Source: Epichloe hybrida (lineage: Eukaryota; Ascomycota; Sordariomycetes; Hypocreales; Clavicipitaceae). Taken from it: a stretch of DNA of 64,000 nt. Positions 11,793 through 25,400 of the stretch are shown one piece after another. A program made the position numbers and the translations under genes. The stretch is taken from assembly GCA_019022495.1 (NCBI GenBank), contig JAFEKR010000015.1:248001-312000 (forward strand), written 5' to 3'. Within the stretch, counting starts at the first letter, position 1; each line of letters begins with the position of its first letter. The notes beneath the pieces were generated by a model. It saw nothing but the letters and a program-made list of their open reading frames with translations, did not search any database and was not told where the DNA came from.

Positions 11793-14232
11793 TCATGACT
11801 CGTCCTCGGTATCAGTGTTGGTGTCGCTGGTATCATCCTCTTCATCATCCGTGCCACTCTCATCATCCGATTCATCCTGTGCACGCCGTTTTGGCTGTGA
11901 TGCTTGGCCCGTCTTGAGGGCGTGCATTTGACCGGCAATGGAATCTGCTCGTTTTGATTAGCCAACCTCTTTACGCACACGCACCAGTTTTGGAGTCGCA
12001 ACTTGCCTTCGTCGGGCTCCGATATATCATCCGCTACGTCCATTTCAGCCGCCTTGGCAGCTTCTTCCACCACAAGAGTGACTTCCATCTTGGTGTCGAA
12101 ACCGACGTACGAGTCGCAAATGACGTGCATGACAAACGTGTAGTGGCCGGCTTGCGGAGGCGCAGCGAATTGCGCCTTGAGGGTCTGCATGTTGAACGTG
12201 GGCTTGCCTTGCTCGTCGAACATGGGTGCGTCGAATCGGTCAAAAGTGAAGGGGGGAACAGCCATCTTGCCCTGCTTCGAATCACTCAGGAAGGCATACC
12301 ATTTAGGGGTGTGATCTCGGGCATAGTGGGGAGCGAACGCCAGAGGAGGCAGAATGCTCTGCTCTTCAACAGAGATGGGTTTGCCATCAGCGCCCTTGAT
12401 CGTCTTGTTCTTGCGGCCCATGAGAGCATCGATATCGTCTTCGGCGGGATCTACGTCTTCGAGGTCCAGATCATTGATGGCGGGCACGTTTTCGGCACCA
12501 GGGGGGATAAAGCGGCCCTTGATGACCAGGGTAACCAGAGAAGACGGGATGATGACACGCTCGCCAGTGACTTTGAAGAATGCCTTGGCAACACGCAGAT
12601 ACGGCAACTGCTTGCCAACGCTGACACAGGTACTGTACTCTTTCTCCGACAACAAACCCTTGCCGACGGCAAGCTTGCGTCTTTGAGCATCAGGAAGGTC
12701 CATGAACTGCTGAACCGTCATGCGAGTCTTGGAGTCACCCTCAACGGCCGCAGCGATTCGCGGCGTGAAATGGGGCAGTTGAAGAAGGGGGGAGGCCTTG
12801 GGCGATAGAGCCTGAACTATGTGCTGGTTGGCGAGGAAAGAGCCGGAGATGGGAGTAATGTTGCCAAAGGCGAGAGCGATGGCGGCAAAGGACTGGTTGA
12901 GAGCTCGGGCGATAGGGGCAATGTCGTACTTGGCCTTGGTCAGCGCGGCATCATCAAGTTCTACACGGCCAAGATAGGCCCACAGGAGGCCCAAAACCTT
13001 GCGGCGGACACCACCCTCAAGATCTTCAAGTCTCTCCTTGTCCTTAACGGAGAAACCGGCAGCAAAGGGTGACGCCTCACCCTCCGCAGTAATTCGTGAC
13101 TCCAGCTTGGAAAGACCAGAATCAGCCAGATCCCCCTTGAGCACATTGTCGTATTCCTTGCCGGCGCTGAGTGCCCAGATGATGCCAGACTCGTCCATGT
13201 CCTCGTCATACTGTCGGAACAAATTGTTTGCGCTTTCCATGAGCACACCTTCCTTGGATCGCTTCTTGGTACCGTACCACCACGAGCCCACCAGGTAGGG
13301 CAGCAAAACACCGAGAAGCCCGGTATAAAGCAGAACAATATACTTGCCATTGCCATCGGAAACAATAAACTTGGGAAGAGCGATGCCGATGCTGAAGCTC
13401 TGCTTGCCATCAGGGTGGCCGAACTGTATGTAGTTGTTGCGCACATCTTCATCGGTCAGAGCTTGGTAAGCCTTGGTGAGTTCGACATAGTTATCGTTGA
13501 GAGACTCCACCGTCTCGTTCTTCGAAACATCAGGTCGGACCTTGTCCGGGTGGAATTTGACAGACAAGCGCTTGTAATGTGACTTGATTTGCTTCTCAGT
13601 GAATGACTGCACGCGGTTCTGTTAGCTTCGTCGTGGTTCATTCCCACCAAGCACATCAAGTAGCCAGCGACGGGGACAAAAAGTGTTCGGCGGCAGTTTT
13701 CGCATACCTCTGAGATACCCAGAATGTCATAGGGATTCCAGATCTTGTTCACAACAGGTTCTGTTGTCATGATCAGATATCCCATGAAGCCCATGAGAGC
13801 CCAGCCAGCAATGGCAACGAGGGCCCTCTTAACCTTTCTCTGCTTCCTCTTTTGTGTCGCCCTTAATGATGAGACCACGTCGCCATGTTGAATCTTGTAG
13901 TCGGTCTTGATACGAGGTGCGAGATGTGAATCTTCTTTGTTGGACTGGAGCAAGCTGTACGTCACAGGTAGTGTGACCAGGCCCGTCAATGTGAGGATGA
14001 AGAACGGGAAAAATTGGGCCTACAAAACCACTCGCACCGTTAGCACACACAAAGATATTCCCCCAAAGACACAGACACACAAAGACATCGACACAAAATC
14101 CTGAATCAGCAACAGCAACTCTGCATGACCGTCTGTGACTAAGAGCCATGCGCACCTGGCCATTCCATGAAGAAACCAAAACCAAGAATGTTTTATTTTT
14201 ACCTGGTCATCGTATGAGTAGTCGGAGCTCAT
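11793..14232 (-). CDS. SEC63: Protein translocation subunit SEC63 (ER J-domain protein)
   Basis: Four exons on the minus strand: 14232-14203, 14019-13708, 13606-12007 and 11944-11793, giving 697 aa. SEC63 joins the Sec61 channel in the ER membrane and recruits the lumenal Hsp70 Kar2/BiP for post-translational import. The protein begins MSSDYSYDDQ and has three membrane segments (about 12-35, 77-95 and 195-218). The J-domain lies between the last two, with the HPD triad at 133-135 (KFHPDK). A long Sec63/Brl domain follows, then an acidic tail with DESDDESGTDDEEDD, as in yeast. Intron 3 (11945-12006, 62 nt) has a GC donor, AAG|GCAAGT. Reading through it gives a basic tail and loses the acidic end. 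Other introns: 14020-14202 and 13607-13707. Confidence 0.95.
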
Positions 14233-15096
14233 CGTGGCAACAACGACCGGGCAGGGCTCAGCCTGCTACGTGTGAGATATGGAACGCCGAGGTGAATTCG
14301 AAAACACACGACGATCTTGGACTTTGTGCTGTCAAAAGAACAGCTTCTACCCGCCCAACAGAGTAGAAGTGCGCACGTCCTTCTGTTCACAGTTTCGTGC
14401 GAGCGGCGCGACTCGATTATGGCGGATTCGCAAAGCAGAAAAGAAAAGAAAAAGTTGGCCTCAATGCAAGCATTAGCATCAGCATCGGCACGAAGGGGTG
14501 GATAACTTGAAAGTGTTAATGGTGTCTGTCCTTTGGGCGTGAGTCGGCGGTCGGATTAACCGTGCCTCCCCCCCCCCCCACCACTACACGCACCAATTCT
14601 CGCAATGCCGCCACGGTGTTCAGTTCAGTCACGGACTAATACAGTGGGCTGCCCAATTAAAGTGGGTCTGCCCCTGCCGGTTCATAAGCCGCCGCTAAGC
14701 CCATTTTACTTACGTGTTTGATACTATTAGCCTCTGACACGGAGATGGCCCTCTTGACTCGGTACCTTTCATAAAAAAATATATATTAAAAAAAGACACG
14801 ATGGGGCCTCTCTTTCTTTCCATCCAACGGTTCCGTGGCAAGTCCATGGACCTTGTAAATGTTTAAAAAACAATAAATGATAGTTCAGGCTATCGGTTTC
14901 TGATCTGGTGATATTGCATGCATGCCAACGCGCTGTCAAGTTCATATAAAAAAAACTGCCATCTAAAATACCTACCAAGTCCGTCAAAGAGAGCGTCCGA
15001 AAGCACTGCAGCTGAGCAGTCACAACAGGCTGCACCCGCTGTGAAAAGAACGATGCGATGATCAAGGGTCATCACCAAGTTTACCTCGCCTTTCCA
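14233..15096. other. Intergenic, SEC63 promoter side
   Basis: Between the SEC63 start and the stop of the patatin gene, both minus strand. It has a poly-C run at about 14569-14579 and AT-rich runs at 14774-14790. A TACAGTGGGC sequence at 14640 resembles a Fot1-type terminus but has no partner. No gene. Confidence 0.55.
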
Positions 15097-17458
15097 TCAG
15101 CCGTCCACCAACGGAGTAAACGCAGTAGCCTCATCCCCATCCGTGTCCTCCTCAGTCGTCATGTTGGCCGTCTCTTCTACCAGCAAGCTCCTCAGGTCAT
15201 CCTCACTCATTATCGTCTGGAGACTTCCTCGCCTCACCCAGGGTCTGGTTTCCCTCCTCCCTTGCTCCACTAGCCGCTCAATCTTGAGCCTATTCGCCAC
15301 AAACTTCAACACGGGGAAAGCGCTCTGCTGGCCCTGATGAATCATGCGTGCCAGGCGTCGGGGGTCGGGATCGGAAAGTATGTGCCAAAAGTCGGACGGC
15401 ACGGGCATGGGCCAAATGGTGATTGTGCCACTGAATTCCTGAAGCCAAAGTTGACTCCAATCTTGGCCGAGCGGTCGGGGCAGAAGCTCGGCGTGGCGCA
15501 CAAACTTGAGCCACTTGTTCATGTCGAGCTTCAGATAGTGCTCAAAGGCGGACATGAGGTAGCCGCCTCGCCAGCCGCGACCTTTGCGATGGGTGACGGG
15601 ATGGCCGACGGATCCACGTGAGGAAAAGAAAAACAGGTTAATATGAGGGTTGACTTGGCTGACTATGGTAAAGTTGACGTTGAATTGGGTATTGAGGGCT
15701 TTGATGGGAATGTCGGTTCTCAAGCTACCGTCTTTCCACTTGTGACCAAACGAATAAGGTGCCAGCGTACCATCCCGTGTTTTCATCATCAGGACCACGG
15801 GGTTGAGGATGCCTGGTACTGCAGCTGACGCCAGAACTGCGGACCATATCACGCAGTCAGGGCTGGTGAGGTAGTTGCACAGAATCGTGGGCGAGTGCGG
15901 ATCGGCAGGCACGCAAGTCACATTGAGGATTCGCCCAGTCCTCTCGTACGCTTCGCGGAATGTCATGGAGCCTCTGGTCCACCAACTGCACCGTTGAGCC
16001 CAGTCAACCGAGTCGAATCGCGCGCCAGTCTTCCACCATCGTGGGAACCAAACAGTTGCCGACTCGCGGCACGCATTGATGCGTTGAGAAAGTGCAGGGA
16101 TGAGAAGCTGCTTCAGCTCGTCGTTGGTCCTCGTTGCTACAAGACCAGCAATCAAAGCACCCCCGCTGGTACCTGTGATGACGTCTGGAAGCAGATCAGC
16201 ATCTACCAAAGCTTTCACAAGTCCCAGATGATAATATGCGAAGCTAGCTCCTCCCGAGAGACACAATGCCGTGCGTCCGTAATTCGCGTGGATGTGCTTG
16301 AACAGCAGGCGTTTTTCTTCGGCTGCCAGTCGTTTCGTTCTAATGAGCAACTTGATGCTTCTTTCCACTACATCCCCGGATGCCAAGTCAGCAAAGATGG
16401 CGTCCAGAATAGTGACACAAATCAGCTTCCAATATGAGCTCATTGTAAAGGAACCTACCCTCATCAACAAAGTTCTGAACCAAGTTCTTCGTCCCATAGT
16501 ACGTCTGACTGTAAAGCCTTGCGTTTTCCACACCTACAAAGTTGTTCTTGACGCAAGCCTCCACCAATGACTTGAGATCCTCCACGGCAGTCCTATGATC
16601 ACCGTTGGACTTGGCCGTCTTACCCTCCTCAGCCTCCGCCTTCATCCTCAGCTTCTTCAGCTGATCCCATACCCTCTTCACCGTTTTCGAATCGTAGTAC
16701 GCGAATTCGTTCTCCTCTCTCCAGGTTTGTCTTCCCAAGAAGGCATCCAGTTCTCTCGCCGCGGCAACCCACTCCTGGTACGTCGTTGCCCTACGCATGT
16801 TTCTCCGAAGTGTCTCCCTCCGTCCACGCCAGGTGAAGAAGTGTTCGTATACCCAAATGTACCATCTCGTCAGGACATAGGCAAGTGCCAAGCTGCCCAG
16901 CCATGCGAAAACAAAGATCAATAGAGGCCATTTCGCTAGTTGGTAGAAGTAGCCTTCCCTAGTCTCATCCTTTGTGCGTGTTCCAAGGAGCCCCTCGACG
17001 GCTTTGCTCGCGCCCCTACGACGTCTTCGACTCTGAGAGGGTTTTGGTCGTTTCCTATAAAACTTCGGGCTCACTGGCGCCCAGTCATTCTGTGCTGTAA
17101 AAAAGGTCCCCTGGGTATGCTGCTCGGGCGGGTGAGACAGTTCGCCTCCTGCAGCCGCAGCTGCGGCGGTAATGGCATCCGTATGTGCATGATCATCGTC
17201 ATCGCCCATACCAGCTTGCGAGTTTCGCTTCGTGAGGCTGAGGGAGCTGGATGCGCTCAAGGGAGATCGTATGACGCTCGGGTCGTCGGATGGGCTTTGC
17301 AGCGGATCGGGCGCTTGGAGAGCCGTCTCGAACGCGGCCAGCTCCTCCGGCTTGATAAATTCATGGTCGGCATCGGGGAGGGACGATGGGTCGAGGGATT
17401 CTGGTGGGAAGCCGTAAATCGTGTCGTCAAGCATTGTTTCGCGGCTCCGGCTGGCCAT
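15097..17458 (-). CDS. Patatin-like lipase with DUF3336 region (Tgl3/4/5 type)
   Basis: Two exons: 17458-16459 and 16367-15097, giving 756 aa. Intron 16368-16458 (GTAGGT...GTAG) rejoins NFVDE to VERSIKLL. The N-terminus is disordered (residues 1-165), followed by a hydrophobic segment about 175-195 (PLLIFVFAWLGSLALAYVL). The DUF3336 region includes YQEWVAAARELDAFLGR. The patatin domain has the oxyanion motif SGGAS (371-375), the nucleophile elbow GTSGG (399-403, Ser401) and the catalytic dyad Asp in KDGS (about 546). All catalytic residues are present, so it should be an active serine lipase. In yeast this family hydrolyses triacylglycerol on lipid droplets and acylates lysophospholipids. Which of Tgl3/4/5 it matches is not resolved. 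Confidence 0.9.
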
Positions 17459-18240
17459 TAGCCACCTGTGAGGGCACAGAAGAGCAAGTACAGCTTATCT
17501 TCCAATTTGTAGATTCAGGCTGACTTTCGAGGCGTGTTGTGGTTTCTTGTAGTGCATTCGGGGCCAAGAGTATGCATAGGGATATTGGAGCTGGGGAGAT
17601 TCTAACGCTTTCGACTGATTCTCGTCGCCCCACGACAGCATAGAGTGTAGAAGAATGACGTCGGCCATTACCAGCAACAGGATTTTAGGTTGGTTCCTGG
17701 GCGACCGACCCGTTCTTTTACTTTCGTTGGGGACTTGATATGGGGCGGGTTTTACAGTTGCACCAGCGCCGCCGCCCGCCACCTCAGCTTCATTGGCAGC
17801 TCAAAACGCGTCTATATCCAGTCGTGAGATTGCTGCAACTAATAAAACAAAATAATGCAGATGGCTTTCGCGAGACCTGAGGCAACTCACAGCCGAAAAT
17901 GATGGTCTCAATGCATAAGCAGCTTAAGTCCTGATTGTCGTATCCCTTTGTCGTCACATGTTGGTTCCACGGCGTTGACGCGAACAGTACATGCATTACG
18001 AAGGCAATTGAAACAAAACACATTATAGATTGATCTTCTTCTTGATAAAAATATCACTGGCATTAAACGACCCATTGCTCGCCTCAAGAGAATGCTGGGT
18101 CTCATGAACCACTCGTTACGTCCGGAAACATCACAGCTGACACACGATATGCTCCTCGCTTTGTCTGCTCCCAAATCCGTCCAACTCTGCGCGCCTATAC
18201 AAACACAACGGCCTCGTCATCCTGTACAAGACCCCTCTCT
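17459..18240. other. Intergenic
   Basis: Between the patatin gene start and the SAR1 stop. It holds only short frames on both strands with no family match. It should contain the patatin-gene leader and the SAR1 3' UTR. Confidence 0.55.
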
Positions 18241-19231
<991 letters not shown>

Positions 19232-20334
19232 GATGGGCTAGAATCTCCGAGCCGTCGGTGTTGTCGAAGCGTTAAACAAGAGTTCAGGGTGGTTGTGATG
19301 ACGGGACGTTGGGGCCGGTCGTCTCTCTGTGGTGGAGCGTGGCGAATAGACAGATTGCTGCGATACACCAAAAGACTCGAGGACGAGGACGCACATCGAC
19401 TTCAACCTTGCGTACTTGCCAGGGCCAGAGCCGGGCAGGTTTCATGCCTGGAACCTCAGGCAGCAATCAAGACTGCCGTACTCCTCGGAATCCTCGCTAG
19501 GACCTCCGAGCCGACCGCCAGCTAAAAGAGTGGGACGCGACCAAATAACATTGCCAGCCGACATTACATAATACCGGTAGGTGCTTGCTGACTCAGTCAA
19601 TTGAGGGAACCAAGGCACTGCCAGTGGGCTCTCACGGACTAGATTCCCCTGACAGGCCCTTCAGTATCGTAGTTGCTTGCTGTCTACGGATTACCTACCG
19701 ACTATATGCGTACACAATTCTGTTTTGACGCATTAAAACAACGCAGCTCAAGTAACAATTCACTCACTTGGCAATACATGTCGAGCGTCTCCTTGTGGAA
19801 ATGCTGGATGAGTCAGGTCACATGGAAAAAAAAAAAAAAAAAAGCAGGAATCACGTCAAATCTCATGTGATTGTGCTATATACTCCGACACCAACGCCTG
19901 ACAAGTGCTCATACATTGACTCCAATAACTCTCCAACGAAGGGTATCCTAGCGAATGCAAGTGTGCCTCTCCAATAAAAATGGCCTTGTCCAACATAACA
20001 AAGGAAAGAAGGCTCATTTGTAACAAGAAGAAACAGGACGTATGTACAGAAGGACGTTCAAGTAAGCAACAGTCGCTTCGCCCGGGCACAATTTTTTTCA
20101 TGACGACGGGGGGGGGTGCCTCAGCTATATACAGGAACAAAAAAAAAGTCGTCAAATCATAATGTACGAACTGCACAAGAACGCAAGTAACAAAATGTGA
20201 TAATAATAGAAATTGTCAACTCAGACAGTGCTCGCGCCGGTGAGAGGGCTGGAGCCGCAAATGTGCCAATGCTGTTGCAGCAAGTTTTCGAGTAAAAAAT
20301 CAAAAGGGTACCGCGGTGATCGGGAAGTTTCTCC
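19232..20334. other. Intergenic, SAR1 promoter side
   Basis: Separates SAR1 from the next minus-strand gene. It has poly-A runs at about 19825-19843 and 20130-20139. No coding sequence supported. Confidence 0.55.
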
Positions 20335-22452
20335 TTAGACAGACAGGACATAGTTGCCATGATCCCTTTTGCCAGCCATGAGCAATCCAAGTTCCTTCAT
20401 GCGCTCAGCTCCACGTCCAGGCTGTGGTTTCCGCTCGGGGATTTGACCTCGTCGCGCCCGATTGCAGTACTTCTGAAAGAATTTCTCCTTGCGACGCTGT
20501 CGCTTGCGTTCCAGACCTTTGACGATGTCGATAGCACCGCGAAGGTGACAATCAGACTCGTGCTGATGCTTGAGGGACTTGCCGCCCTTCAAGGCAGTGA
20601 AGAGAGCAGGGGGGCGTGGCAGAGATTTGGTCAGTGTCATGCCAGGCCGGCCAGCCAGGTGGAATTGAACATGTGCGCCTTGTCGAGGTGTTTGCGATGG
20701 AGTGTTGAGTGCTTTTGGTGCCGGGGAGCGCATTCTTCTGGGTGATTGACGTCCAAACAATGGCTTGGGAGAACGGCCGCGAGCCTTGGGTGGGGGAGAA
20801 TGATGTCGTCTCGGCGCTGGTGCTGGGGAGCGAAGTTTCCGAGGCGAAGCTTGCTCGCTCTTCTTGCGCCTTCGGGAGCGGTCTTGCTGGCCATGGTGGA
20901 GATCTTCCATGTTGCCTTGAACCCAGACGCCTTCATCGCTGTCGTGGTGAACACGATTGTAAACTTCTTCCTCGTCATCATTGTCAGGGTCCGAGGCCGG
21001 GAAACTGGGATCAATGTCCTGTGGAATGAGTCGGAGCTTCTCGTTTCTACGAGCAGCCAGGCAAGAGAGATATGCTTCCTCAAGAGGCCTGTCTTCGTCC
21101 AGCGTACCACAGACGAAGTCGGTGCTATCGGGCAGATCTGGAGCATCAGATTCAATCTTGATGCGTCGAGTTCTGACTCGACGCATGCTGGATCGACTGG
21201 CGTGACTCGCCGCGGAGGAATCTGATTGAGGATCATGGACAGAAGATCGGCAAATGGGGGTGGTAGTAGTATTTCGGCGAACAGTGGCATGGCTGGGAGT
21301 CCAAAGAATCATGTTCTCGTCTTCATCCTCGTCGTCTTCGGATTCTGCAAAGCCAGTCTCAGAATCCGTGTGATAACCATCGGAGTCTTCTCCAACATCG
21401 TCTTCTTCGTTGTCCACCTCATCGTCCTCGTCGTCGAAGTCATCATGATCATTGTCATCCTCGTCCTCATCCTCAGCATCATTCTCGGCGTAAGCCGCGG
21501 CCTCCTCCTCCGCCTCCTCCAACTCAGCTTCTTCCTCAGCTTCAGCTCCAAGACGGCGGAAATGGTTTTCTTTGGACAATGTGTCATCAATGGTGAGTTT
21601 GGTTGAGATGGCGGACGGGGTCTGTCTTATCCAATCTTCCTCTCTTGCGGTGCCACTGGCAAATTCATGGAATTGAGAGCCATCTTTGACCAAATCCTTG
21701 GAGTTGGCGCGAAGGAATTTGGGTCGGGACAAGGTGGTCTTAGTGGAAAGGCGACAGAGTGCAGTTGGGCGTGGTGAAGCGTGGAGGGCAGCGGAAAGCG
21801 CGGAGACCTTTTTGGGAGTAGAAGGAGATTCTGTATTGGCTGGCAACGAAGGAGGTGCAGCGGAGTTAATCATGTTCCTCGGCGGCGTGTTCTGGGTCGA
21901 AGCTGGTCGAGGAGCTCCACAGGCGAACTTGATAGAAGGCCGTCTGGGGGCTGGTTCAGCGAATGGTGCTTTGACCACAGGCTCGGCTTGAGCGATGGGA
22001 GGTTTGGCGGTGCACACAAATTGAATGCATCGCTTCTTCGGGGGTTGAGGCGCGTGGTTGGTGACGATGGGAGCCTGTTTGCGCTCGGCGAGTTCCGTGT
22101 GTAGTCGAAGATCAGCCATCACCGGAATAGGGGGGCTTGGGGTATTTGTGCGGCAGGGACTTGTCATTCCCGTGTCACTGGTGAGATCGGCGGTCGAGGC
22201 AACGCTCAAATTGCTGGTCATGGAACGTCGGCGCTGGTTGTTCAACAGAATGGAGTGAGTGTGATGTGAAGAATGCTCTTCCGGCTCGCCCATAAAGGCC
22301 TTGGTGAGCAGTGAAGGTTGATCCTGCTGACGTCGGATGACAGTTCGCGCGAAGTTTTGTCTGATCTCGGGAGGTTCGTCGACTTCCTCGGCTTCGTCTG
22401 AAGCAAGGGAGACCCAGGTGGGAACCTGCGAAGTAAGAGAGGAGGCTGCCAT
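20335..22452 (-). CDS. DUF3295-type fungal protein with acidic centre
   Basis: Single exon of 705 aa starting MAASSLTSQVPTWVSLASDE; an in-frame codon at 22551 was not used because the extension lacks any family-like sequence. N-terminal ARTVIRRQQDQPSLLTKAF and RRRSMTSNLSVASTADLTSD, and the C-terminal block from KHQHESDCHLRGAIDIVKGL through ERKRQRRKEKFFQKYCNRAR to ERMKELGLLMAGK, look like the conserved ends of fungal DUF3295 proteins. The middle (about 330-425) is a long Asp/Glu-rich stretch followed by Arg/Ser/Pro-rich low complexity. Function is unknown. The mixture of acidic and basic regions suggests a nuclear or chromatin-linked role, but that is only inference. The family name is from memory of its motifs and should be checked. 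Confidence 0.65.
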   Translation of the reverse strand: MAASSLTSQVPTWVSLASDEAEEVDEPPEIRQNFARTVIRRQQDQPSLLTKAFMGEPEEHSSHHTHSILLNNQRRRSMTSNLSVASTADLTSDTGMTSPCRTNTPSPPIPVMADLRLHTELAERKQAPIVTNHAPQPPKKRCIQFVCTAKPPIAQAEPVVKAPFAEPAPRRPSIKFACGAPRPASTQNTPPRNMINSAAPPSLPANTESPSTPKKVSALSAALHASPRPTALCRLSTKTTLSRPKFLRANSKDLVKDGSQFHEFASGTAREEDWIRQTPSAISTKLTIDDTLSKENHFRRLGAEAEEEAELEEAEEEAAAYAENDAEDEDEDDNDHDDFDDEDDEVDNEEDDVGEDSDGYHTDSETGFAESEDDEDEDENMILWTPSHATVRRNTTTTPICRSSVHDPQSDSSAASHASRSSMRRVRTRRIKIESDAPDLPDSTDFVCGTLDEDRPLEEAYLSCLAARRNEKLRLIPQDIDPSFPASDPDNDDEEEVYNRVHHDSDEGVWVQGNMEDLHHGQQDRSRRRKKSEQASPRKLRSPAPAPRRHHSPPPKARGRSPKPLFGRQSPRRMRSPAPKALNTPSQTPRQGAHVQFHLAGRPGMTLTKSLPRPPALFTALKGGKSLKHQHESDCHLRGAIDIVKGLERKRQRRKEKFFQKYCNRARRGQIPERKPQPGRGAERMKELGLLMAGKRDHGNYVLSV

Positions 22453-25400
22453 TGCTGTGTCGCGGTGGACCGAATCCTGGAGCAAAATAGTTGAAAAGTA
22501 TGTCGTAAAGTGAGATATATGGCTCTGCCAGTTCAGGGCTGAGGGCAGCAAAATCGATACACCTGAAATCGATTGTAGTTAAGGCTCCGGCAGGTACGGG
22601 TTTGCGAAGGATCGACTTCAAAGTTGGTTGGAAAGGAAAAAGGGTTGAGGAAGAAGCTTCGTGTTCTTCGAGGGCAGAGTCCGAGGCGGTGCGTCGCGCA
22701 GCTGAAGTCTGCAAGCCAGTGCAGCCCTCCAGTCGTGTTTCCAAGACAAGTCTTGACGAAAACCTCTGATGGCCCGTCGGACCGTAGTGCTATAATCGAC
22801 AATTCGACATGTTCTACGGCTTGAATTCAGGGTTCTATAGTGTGATCCCGAAAAGAAAGGTCGTCGTCAAGGGTTCCTTTCGCAAGCAGCCGACAGTGGC
22901 GCTATTTGTTGACTGCAGTGTTGCGTGGGTAGCGCCGGAAATAAGACGTCGTCGAACAAAGGATCAGAACAAGAAGTTTTACTGTTCAGGAGCAAGGATT
23001 GGAGTGGCGCAGGAATATGCAAGTGAGAGAAAGATGTGGTCGTACGGAGCTTGGCGGATTTCAATATGACGTTTGTTCAAGAGTGGCGTGGTGAGACCGC
23101 AGGCGACTAATCCGTATACTGTAGGCACTGCGACGTTGCCGATCCTCGCGAGGCAATGCGATCAGTGGACCTCTCTTTCCCGCCTCTTCCGACAGGCTCG
23201 ACAGACGGTACGAGTGCGAGTGCGAGTGCGAGTGCGAGTGCGAGTGCGAGAGCCAACGCAGCAGATGCCCAAGGGCAAGGCGCAGCCAAGACGCAGACTC
23301 GATGAAGTGTTAGGCAAAGCCGGCCAGAGTAAAATCGTGTGATGGGAGGGAGGAGGAGCCGGATGGAATTTGGGAGCGGCGAGACGGGAATATATTGATG
23401 GGTGGGCCTAGGCTAGAGGGAGAGAAAAAAACGCAGGCGCCGCAGTCGCCAAACCTCGGACAGTGGGAACTCTGAAAACACTGGGAGCAGAGCGGCACGC
23501 CTGGGCTAAGTGGGTCGACGGACAGACAGTTGCGACTTTGTTTTTGTTGACTTAATTATTACCATTGCACTTGCTGGAGCGGGACATATCACACCCACTG
23601 TACGTGTGTAATGCTCCATGCCCTCGTCCTTGCTAAAATTACTCGAGCGCGCAAGCGGGGGGAGGCACGGAGGGTGACCGGCCCTTACCGCACACCAAAT
23701 AGTGATGTGGTCGACCCGTACTCCGTACTGATGAGATTGATGAGCTGCGACAATGAGATGCTTGGCATGAAGGCTTGTGCCTGTGCGTCTGTCCCAATTG
23801 GATCTTGTCCTTGCCTACCGGACCCTGAGATTCACGGCTGAGATTCACTGGCTTTTGCAAGGTCATGGGTGAGGTGGACGCGAAGAGCGGGCATTGCGCA
23901 CGACGGGCAGACGACGCACGAGCAGAGCGAAAGTCGATATTACGTGGTCTAATCCGCCCGCGAATTAGCATGTACGGATTATTAGTTAGCAGTGTAATCC
24001 GCACGGGTTAGGTACTTGGCGGTTGTCACCGGCAGCTTTTCTGCATGATTCTCCTCAAACCGACCTGGGAAGCCAGTGACACATTTTCCACAGAGTCATG
24101 AATTGAGCCGACTCGTTGGTGTGGGCGCCGCTCCGCTGGATCGCTGATCCATTGCAGATCAAGTCGTACCGTAAATATGGGATCCCTATTATGGACAGAC
24201 AGCGACGTGGCGAGGGCCCAGTGCGAACAGCGAGCGAGCGCACGAGGGGCTCTCGTCATGGAATGAACAGACAAGGTCCCGACGATTCAGGCGCTTTGCT
24301 GGCCGGGAAAAGCAAAGTGCTCACATGCGGTGTACATACAGTGATGAAGTTGAGAAAGTACACAGTGCACCTATGCAACATTGTAGCAAGCCAACCAACC
24401 TCGGAAAGGCCCAGGCAAATCATTCAAATTCTCATCCCGTGCGTGAAATTTGAATTCGGCCGGTTAGTGGTGGCCCAGGGGGCGATGGTGGCGGGATACC
24501 TGAGTAATCCTCACATCAGCACGGGAAACACCGGCAAGCGGTGGATAATGGCCCCTGTTATGCGAAATGGCAACACTGAACGCACCCGGACACCGAAAGC
24601 GGCGGTCAGCCATCGTGCTATTAAATTCGTACTGTGCGTCCGCACCTGCCGTGGCCAGCCGGCATGCTCATCCACAGCCAACGCATTATTATCCAATCGC
24701 ACCACGATGGCGGAGCTCCGCGTGCACTCTCCTACGAGGACGCCATCCGTGCAAGGCGCGCGCGCGAAAAAAAAAAAAAAAAAAAAAGGGATGCAAATCT
24801 ATTAGCGTGGTTATTACATGTAATCCGTAGGATGCGACCATGCCGCTTATTATTATCCACCTTCTATTTTAGCACCTTCTTTTTAAGGTCCAGAGCTGAT
24901 GCTGTTTTTTTTTTTTGCATCTACGGTACGGGTTCCATACAATTTGCGGTGCGACGAGGCATATGTATGTATGGAACGCATCTTGGCGTGCAGCCATTCT
25001 GCACACCTTCACTCGGCCGGCATCTACGCGGCCTCGCCTGAATGGCCTAGATTCGCGTAGTGCGACCCTGTGCTGCATGACCCCTTGCTATCGCCGAAGC
25101 ATCCTTGAAACAGACTGAGTGCCATCCATTCAATTTCGCCGCAGTATCATCTGATGTAATACATGTCTGACTGGCATTTTACCCTAATTCTACCCTGGGA
25201 ATCCAGGACGCATCCTAAATTGCATTCGCGGCATGGGCGCGTAAAGTGGGGAATCCTACATCAATCAGCATAATGTACATGTATGTGAGCCAGGCCGTCT
25301 GCACAAACATGATGTGCAGGTCATGTCGGGCGGCCTCGTTGGACTTTGTCAGTTGACTGAGGTTGCCGTCCAAGCTTTTCAAACTCGTGACCACTGCCAC

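Noticed and set aside
12821..13298. Plus-strand frames opposite SEC63
   Set aside because: Antisense shadows of the SEC63 coding exon.
14640..14712. TACAGTGGGC...GCCCATTTTA resembling a short Fot1-type element
   Set aside because: The two ends pair only over a few bases and lack a second TA at the right place.
24116..24805. 229-codon plus-strand ORF
   Set aside because: No recognisable motif; it ends in a poly-Lys tail from a poly-A run, and overlapping frames are equally long.
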